DNA of 64,000 nucleotides. Source: Cellulomonas chitinilytica. GTDB taxonomy: Bacteria > Actinomycetota > Actinomycetes > Actinomycetales > Cellulomonadaceae. The notes beneath the pieces were generated by a model. It did no database searches. It had not been told where the DNA came from and worked only from the letters and a program-made list of their open reading frames with translations. Positions 59,570-64,000 of this stretch are shown piece after piece. Numbering within the stretch: the first letter of the stretch is position 1; each line of letters begins with the position of its first letter. The DNA is taken from the NCBI RefSeq assembly GCF_016862675.1, contig NZ_BONK01000007.1, positions 62,001 through 126,000 on the forward strand. The letters run 5' to 3'. The position numbers and the translations under genes were made by a program.

Positions 59570-61117
59570 GTGGCACCCCGCGCAGACGGACGTCTGAACC
59601 ACGATCTCCTTCCGAACGAAAAGGGCCCCCAGGACGCCTGTGGCGTCTTCGGCGTCTGGGCCCCTGGCGAAGAAGTCGCCAAGCTCGCGTACTTCGGCCT
59701 CTACGCCCTGCAGCACCGCGGGCAGGAGTCGGCCGGCATCGCGACGTCGAACGGCCAGCAGCTCCTCGTCTACAAGGACATGGGCCTCGTGTCGCAGGTC
59801 TTCGACGAGACCGCGCTGAACGCCCTGCAGGGGCACATCGCCATCGGCCACGCCCGGTACTCGACCACGGGCGGTTCGACCTGGGAGAACGCGCAGCCGA
59901 CGCTCGGCCCCACGGCCGCCGGCACCGTGGCCCTCGGCCACAACGGCAACCTCACGAACACCGCCGAGCTCGTCGACCTCGTCGCCGAGCGGTACGGCAG
60001 CCAGCGCCGCGGCGAGCTCGCGCGCGGCAACACCACGGACACGGCCCTCGTCACCGCGCTGCTCGCGGGCGACCCGGACCACACGCTCGAGGCCACGGCG
60101 CTCGAGGTCCTGCCGCGGCTGCGCGGCGCGTTCAGCCTCGTGTTCATGGACGAGACCACGCTGTACGCCGCCCGCGACCCGCAGGGCGTGCGGCCGCTGG
60201 TCCTCGGCCGGCTCGAGCGAGGGTGGGTCGTGGCGAGCGAGACGCCGGCGCTCGACATCGTCGGCGCGTCGTTCGTGCGCGAGATCGAGCCGGGCGAGTT
60301 CATCGCGATCGACGCGGACGGCCTGCGCTCCACCCGGTTCGCGGAGGTCGACCGCGCCGGCTGCATCTTCGAGTACGTCTACCTGGCCCGCCCGGACACG
60401 TCGATCGCCGGCCGCTCGGTGCACGCCGCCCGCGTGGCGATGGGTCGCCGCCTCGCCGTCGAGCACCCGGTCGAGGCGGATCTGGTCATCCCCGTGCCCG
60501 AGTCCGGCACCCCCGCCGCCGTCGGGTACGCGACGGAGTCCGGCATCCCGTTCGGGCAGGGCCTGACGAAGAATGCGTACGTCGGGCGCACGTTCATCCA
60601 GCCGTCGCAGACGCTGCGCCAGCTCGGCATCCGGCTCAAGCTCAACCCGCTGCGCGACGTCATCCGCGGCAAGCGGCTGGTCGTGGTCGACGACTCCATC
60701 GTGCGCGGCAACACGCAGCGCGCGCTCATCCGGATGCTGCGCGAGTCGGGTGCCGCCGAGGTGCACGTGCGGATCAGCTCGCCCCCCGTGAAGTGGCCCT
60801 GCTTCTACGGCATCGACTTCGCCTCGCGCGCCGAGCTCATCGCGAACGGGCTGTCGGCCGACGAGATCGCGGCGTCCCTCGGCGCCGACTCGCTGGGCTA
60901 CATCTCGGAGGAGGGCCTCATCGAGGCCACCGAGCAGCCCGCGTCCCAGCTGTGCACGGCCTGCTTCTCGGGCCGGTACCCCATCGAGCTGCCGCCCGCC
61001 GACCGGCTCGGCAAGCACCTCCTCGAGCAGAACGAGCTCCCGCTGGGCGCTCCCGAGGACGGCCTGCTGACCATCGTCCCGACCCCCGGCGGCGCGACCG
61101 CCCTGGAGCACCCGTGA
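59570..61117 (+). CDS. purF: Amidophosphoribosyltransferase
   Basis: The first enzyme of purine synthesis: PRPP plus glutamine to phosphoribosylamine. The 515-residue protein starts with a 23-residue propeptide (ending QDA) before catalytic Cys24 (CGVFGVW), as in Bacillus-type PurF that is processed by self-cleavage. The glutaminase domain is followed by the PRTase domain with VVVDDSIVRGNT. Cys in WPCFYGIDF and CTACFSGRYP near the C-terminus are the expected 4Fe-4S ligands, so this is an iron-sulfur PurF. GTG 59570 follows GACCAT by 6 nt. Its stop overlaps the purM start (GTGA). Confidence 0.96.
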   Translation: MAPRADGRLNHDLLPNEKGPQDACGVFGVWAPGEEVAKLAYFGLYALQHRGQESAGIATSNGQQLLVYKDMGLVSQVFDETALNALQGHIAIGHARYSTTGGSTWENAQPTLGPTAAGTVALGHNGNLTNTAELVDLVAERYGSQRRGELARGNTTDTALVTALLAGDPDHTLEATALEVLPRLRGAFSLVFMDETTLYAARDPQGVRPLVLGRLERGWVVASETPALDIVGASFVREIEPGEFIAIDADGLRSTRFAEVDRAGCIFEYVYLARPDTSIAGRSVHAARVAMGRRLAVEHPVEADLVIPVPESGTPAAVGYATESGIPFGQGLTKNAYVGRTFIQPSQTLRQLGIRLKLNPLRDVIRGKRLVVVDDSIVRGNTQRALIRMLRESGAAEVHVRISSPPVKWPCFYGIDFASRAELIANGLSADEIAASLGADSLGYISEEGLIEATEQPASQLCTACFSGRYPIELPPADRLGKHLLEQNELPLGAPEDGLLTIVPTPGGATALEHP

Positions 61118-62235
61118 CCGACGCGCAGATCACGTACGCCACCGCGGGCGTCGACACCGAGGCGGGCGACAAGGCCGTCGAGCTCATGAAGGACGCGGTG
61201 CGCGCGACGCACGGCCCGCAGGTGCTCGGCGGGGTCGGCGGCTTCGCGGGCCTGTACGACGCGTCGGCGCTCACCCGCTACCGGCGCCCCCTGCTCGCGA
61301 CCTCGACCGACGGCGTCGGCACGAAGGTCGCCATCGCGCAGGCCCTCGACATCCACCACACCATCGGGTTCGACCTGGTGGGCATGGTCGTCGACGACAT
61401 CGTCGTGGTCGGCGCGAAGCCGCTGTTCATGACCGACTACATCGCGTGCGGGCGGGTTGTCCCCGAGCGGATCGCCGACGTCGTGCGCGGCATCGCCGCC
61501 GCGTGCTCGGTCGCCGGCACCGCGCTCGTCGGCGGCGAGACGGCCGAGCACCCGGGCCTGCTCGGGCCCGACGAGTACGACGTGGCCGGTGCCGCCACCG
61601 GCGTCGTGGAGGCCGACGAGCTGCTCGGGCCGGACCGCGTCCGGGCCGGCGACGTGCTCGTCGCGCTCGCGTCGAGCGGCCTGCACTCCAACGGCTACTC
61701 GCTCGTCCGCAAGGTCGTCGAGGTCGCCGGCTGGGGCCTGGAGCGGCACGTCGACGAGCTGGGCCGCACCCTCGGCGAGGAGCTCCTCGAGCCGACCCGT
61801 GTGTACGCGAGCGACGTCCTCGCCCTCGTCGAGCGCGCCGGGGTCGCCGGCATCCACGCGTTCAGCCACGTGACCGGCGGCGGCCTGGCGTCCAACGTCG
61901 CGCGTGTCCTGCCGACGGGCCTCGTCGCGGACGTCGACCGCGGGGGATGGCAGCTGCCGCCCGTGTTCTCGCTCGTCCAGCGCCTCGGGCAGGTGCCGTG
62001 GAACGACCTCGAGGGCACGCTCAACCTCGGTGTCGGCATGGTCGCGATCGTCGCCGCCGACGCCGTCGACGGGGTCCTCGCGCACGCCGCCGAGATCGGG
62101 CTGCCGGCCTGGGTGCTCGGTGCGGTCCGGGACGCCGACCCCGTCACCGACGTGGTCGGGGCGCCCGGGATCGTCGCGGGGACCAAGGGCGTCCACGGCG
62201 GGGCCGTGCGGCTGACCGGGGCGTACCGGGTCTGA
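61114..62235 (+). CDS. purM: Phosphoribosylformylglycinamidine cyclo-ligase (AIR synthase)
   Basis: The 373-residue AIR synthase closes the imidazole ring with ATP. Motifs: ATSTDGVGTKVAIA, DLVGMVVDDIVVVGAKPLFMTDYIA, LVGGETAEHPGLL, ALASSGLHSNGYSLVR and HVTGGGLASNVARVLP. GTG 61114 overlaps the purF stop, so the two are translationally coupled. A tandem 16-bp repeat follows the stop. Confidence 0.96.
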   Translation: MTDAQITYATAGVDTEAGDKAVELMKDAVRATHGPQVLGGVGGFAGLYDASALTRYRRPLLATSTDGVGTKVAIAQALDIHHTIGFDLVGMVVDDIVVVGAKPLFMTDYIACGRVVPERIADVVRGIAAACSVAGTALVGGETAEHPGLLGPDEYDVAGAATGVVEADELLGPDRVRAGDVLVALASSGLHSNGYSLVRKVVEVAGWGLERHVDELGRTLGEELLEPTRVYASDVLALVERAGVAGIHAFSHVTGGGLASNVARVLPTGLVADVDRGGWQLPPVFSLVQRLGQVPWNDLEGTLNLGVGMVAIVAADAVDGVLAHAAEIGLPAWVLGAVRDADPVTDVVGAPGIVAGTKGVHGGAVRLTGAYRV

Positions 62236-62249
62236 CCCGGATCTGCTCC

Positions 62250-62329
62250 GGGTACCTCAGACTCCGGACACCGCAGACCCCGGACACCGCAGACCCCGGG
62301 TACCTCAGACGACGGGTACCGCAGACGAC
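62250..62329. repeat. Five tandem copies of a 16-bp repeat
   Basis: Units GGGTACCTCAGACTCC, GGACACCGCAGACCCC (twice), GGGTACCTCAGACGAC and GGGTACCGCAGACGAC follow one another without gaps between purM and the convergent DUF3073 gene. Each has the core CAGAC and four carry sites differing at two or three bases. No CRISPR-like spacers. Confidence 0.85.
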
Positions 62330-62484
62330 GTCGACGCCCGTCGTTCGCCTGAACGGCTACGGCGGGCGTCGGTCGGTGCACGAGCGGCTCCACGCAGAGA
62401 CATGGCGGTGAGCCGCTCGGGCCGACGGTCCGGATCGTGGCCGACCAGCCCGCAGAGCGGACAGGTCAGCGCGCGAGGACCGGG

Positions 62485-62691
62485 TCAGTCGTCGTCGGAC
62501 CAGCGACGGTAGTCGTCGTCCTCGTCGTCGGTGTCCACCGCAGCGCCTCCACGGCGGCTGTCGGTACCGAGGTCGTTGTGGCCATGCGACCCAAGCTCCT
62601 GCTCCAGGGCTCGGTAGTTGGTCTCCGGGCTGAAGTACTTCAGCTCCCGGGCCACCTTCGTCTGCTTAGCCTTCTGACGGCCGCGCCCCAT
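62485..62691 (-). CDS. DUF3073 protein
   Basis: A 68-residue protein starting MGRGRQKAKQTKVARELKYFSPETNY, the diagnostic DUF3073 opening, which is strongly basic; the second half is acidic (DTDDEDDDYRRWSDDD). The family is restricted to actinobacteria and sits next to purM and bldC. It may bind nucleic acid through the basic end; this is not established. ATG 62691 has GAGGGGG upstream. Confidence 0.92.
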   Translation of the reverse strand: MGRGRQKAKQTKVARELKYFSPETNYRALEQELGSHGHNDLGTDSRRGGAAVDTDDEDDDYRRWSDDD

Positions 62692-63125
62692 GGCATCGAC
62701 CCCCTCTTACGTGGATGCGGGGCGGCTCCGTGCTGACACGTGCGGCCCCGGGGTGCTGATTCGTCTCTTCGCGGTGCAACGGTACATGGTCCTCCGGCAT
62801 TCCGACCACTTGCTTGCCCGCGACTCTCGTCACTGCCCGCCGTCACCGAGATCGTGTCGCGCGAGGCGACTAGAACCATTTGTCGGGTTTAGGCTGACAG
62901 TGCGGTCAGGGACTCGCGGCAGACATGTGGTCGGTGGACGTCATGTGAAGGTTCACCTGTCACACCGTGTCCTGGAATGCGGCTTCTGTTCCGTTCGTTC
63001 ATGCTAGGGCGAAGGCCCGCCAGCATCACCCGCTCGACCCCGGTTCCACCCGCTCCAGTCGTGGTCGGAGTGTCCCGACAGCAGCTCGGGTTCTCTCGGC
63101 CGCACGCTCGCCAGGAGGCAAGCTG
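62692..63125. other. 434-nt gene-free divergent region (DUF3073 and bldC promoters)
   Basis: No supported gene. The region is AT-richer than its surroundings. It carries GTGAA-GG-TTCAC (62945-62956), a symmetric element of operator type, and a CATGCTAGGGC spot near 63001 that could be a -10 box for bldC. A long bldC leader is typical of developmental regulators. Confidence 0.5.
62945..62956. promoter_or_regulatory. Palindromic operator-like element
   Basis: GTGAAGGTTCAC is symmetric except for the central GG, located 170 nt before bldC. The binding protein is unknown. Confidence 0.35.
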
Positions 63126-63338
63126 ATGACTACGCATCCCGCAGAGTCCGAGACCCTGCTCACGCCGTCCGAGGTCGCGACGCTCTTCCGCGTCGACCCC
63201 AAGACCGTCACCCGATGGGCGAAGGCCGGCAAGCTGTCGTCGATCAGGACGCTCGGAGGGCATCGCCGCTACCGCGAGTCCGAGGTGCGGGACCTGCTGA
63301 ACGGCGTCCCCCAGCCCCAGCGTCCCGCGGACGACTGA
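63126..63338 (+). CDS. bldC: BldC-type MerR-like transcriptional regulator
   Basis: A 70-residue DNA-binding protein. LLTPSEVATLFRVDPKTVTRWAKAGKLSSIRTLGGHRRYRESEVRDLL (residues 11-58) is the winged helix of BldC, a MerR-like domain without effector region that binds DNA in head-to-tail arrays. In Streptomyces it delays development; in non-sporulating relatives its role is less clear. ATG 63126 has GGAGGCAAGCTG upstream. Followed by a hairpin terminator. Confidence 0.93.
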   Translation: MTTHPAESETLLTPSEVATLFRVDPKTVTRWAKAGKLSSIRTLGGHRRYRESEVRDLLNGVPQPQRPADD

Positions 63339-63372
63339 GCCTTCCCCTCGTCGCGGCCCCCGGGCCGCGGGC

Positions 63373-63401
63373 AGAACGTCGGTGCCTGGCACCGACGTTC
63401 T
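63373..63401. terminator. bldC terminator hairpin
   Basis: AGAACGTCGGTG and CACCGACGTTCT form a 12-bp stem with a CCTGG loop (5 nt), followed by TGCGTG. It lies 34 nt after the bldC stop. Confidence 0.8.
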
Positions 63402-63481
63402 TGCGTGCCCGTGACGTTCTGACGTGCCCGCGCAGATCGCCCGAGCTCACGACCCCCGCAGAGTCGCCGGGGCCGGTGAGC

Positions 63482-63799
63482 TCAGTCGCGCGCCCGGAGC
63501 CGGGCGGCCACGAGGACGGCGACCACGGCGACGGCGCCCCCGAGCACCATCCGCGCCCGCGTGCGGGCCTTCGGGTCGGCGTCGGGCCGGACCGCGTCCT
63601 TGAGGAGCTGCTTGCCGCTGTCGACAGCGCGGCCGGCCTGCACGCGCGGGTCGAGCACACCCGTGAGCTCGTCGACCGTCGACGCGAGGCGTGCCCGGGT
63701 CGCGGCCACCTCGGCCTCGAGCTCGACCATGCGCGGCGTGCTGAACGGCGGCGGCGACGGCTTGTCCTCGCTGGTGTCCTGCGGCTTGTCGGCGCTCAT
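63482..63799 (-). CDS. DUF3618 protein
   Basis: A 105-residue protein with N-terminal Pro-rich region, a helical segment (STPRMVELEAEVAATRARLASTVDELTGVLDPR) characteristic of DUF3618, and one C-terminal transmembrane helix. It pairs with the holin-like gene that overlaps it (ATGA, 63796-63799), a common actinobacterial pair of unknown role, possibly in membrane stress or permeability. Confidence 0.87.
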   Translation of the reverse strand: MSADKPQDTSEDKPSPPPFSTPRMVELEAEVAATRARLASTVDELTGVLDPRVQAGRAVDSGKQLLKDAVRPDADPKARTRARMVLGGAVAVVAVLVAARLRARD

Positions 63800-64000
63800 G
63801 ACGTGATCCCTGCCTTCACGGCGTCGATGTCCTGCTGGACGTTCTCGAGGGCGCGTGTCGGCTTCGGCGGGGAGCCCTTCTTCAGCCGGTTCACGCCGAC
63901 GAGCGCCAGCACGACGATGATCAGCAGCAGCACGCCCGTGACGACGAGCGCGGCGAGCCACGGCGCCCACACGGTGCACAGCGCCAGGATGGCCGTGGCG
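63796..64000 (-). CDS. Phage-holin-family (Phage_holin_3_6) protein, C-terminal part
   Basis: The last 67 residues, cut by the window edge. A hydrophobic segment (LAALVVTGVLLLIIVVLALVGVN) is followed by a basic tail (RLKKGSPPKPTRALENVQQDIDAVKAGI), the pattern of Phage_holin_3_6 proteins, which despite their name are ordinary membrane proteins in actinobacteria. Its stop overlaps the DUF3618 start. The start codon lies outside the window. Confidence 0.75.
   Translation of the reverse strand, partial: ATAILALCTVWAPWLAALVVTGVLLLIIVVLALVGVNRLKKGSPPKPTRALENVQQDIDAVKAGITS

Noticed and set aside
62250-62329. Possible CRISPR array
   Set aside because: Repeats are contiguous 16-mers without spacers and no cas genes are seen.
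63796-64000. Prophage signal from the holin-like gene
   Set aside because: The Phage_holin_3_6/DUF3618 pair is common on actinobacterial chromosomes, and no other phage gene is nearby.

Overview
The window comes from a very GC-rich actinobacterium and looks like Cellulomonas or a close relative (Cellulomonadaceae, Micrococcales). Supporting signs are a secreted GH6 cellulase with an N-terminal CBM2 and a Pro-Thr linker in the style of Cellulomonas CenA, a GH51 arabinofuranosidase, BldC and DUF3073 proteins, 13E12-type DUF222/HNH protein, many GTG starts, stop/start overlaps of the GTGA or ATGA type, and many genes with a -10-like hexamer only 6-8 nt before the start codon (leaderless transcripts). 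The assignment rests on gene content and composition, not on a database search.

The backbone is a dispersed purine pathway on the + strand: purA (9.0 kb), purD (12.5), purC (14.8), purS-purQ (25.6), purL (48.8) and purF-purM (59.6), followed by DUF3073 and bldC. fbaA, DUF3151 and a SPOUT RNA methyltransferase precede it. Accessory units are inserted between the pur genes. 0-8.8 kb: end of a GH51 enzyme, RNA methyltransferase, DUF222/HNH protein, fbaA, and a partner-switching module (SpoIIE-type phosphatase between two STAS anti-anti-sigma factors). 10.4-12.4 kb: an MFS exporter divergent from an ArsR-type regulator, with a striking array of six TGCA-centred sites between them. 15.8-19.9 kb: a four-gene iron-siderophore ABC importer behind an IdeR/DtxR box. 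19.9-25.6 kb: an NUC-type nuclease, an amidohydrolase, and a translationally coupled PadR/membrane-protein operon.

26.6-48.6 kb is the largest interruption, between purQ and purL. It holds a double GNAT protein and a sulfur-metabolism cluster under three SAM-sensing RNAs: a SAM-I aptamer before two flavin monooxygenases and DUF1684, a SAM-I aptamer before rhodanese-metZ, and, divergent from the latter, a SAM-IV aptamer before a cysteine-desulfurase-like enzyme. After this come a lipid module (MaoC hydratase, FabG4-type reductase, thiolase, TetR regulator, acyl-CoA oxidase/dehydrogenase) and several small enzymes and membrane proteins.

51.3-54.7 kb contains the most novel item. A trypsin-like protease carries a C-terminal tail with about 17 consecutive Thr-x4-Asp (or near-identical) units, and 7 nt downstream lies an ATP-grasp ligase with MvdC/MvdD (graspetide macrocyclase) hallmarks. 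I read this as a candidate multi-core graspetide (omega-ester peptide) system in which precursor and protease are one polypeptide. The rest of the right end has rsgA, the GH6 cellulase, purF-purM, DUF3073, bldC and a DUF3618/holin-like pair cut by the window edge.
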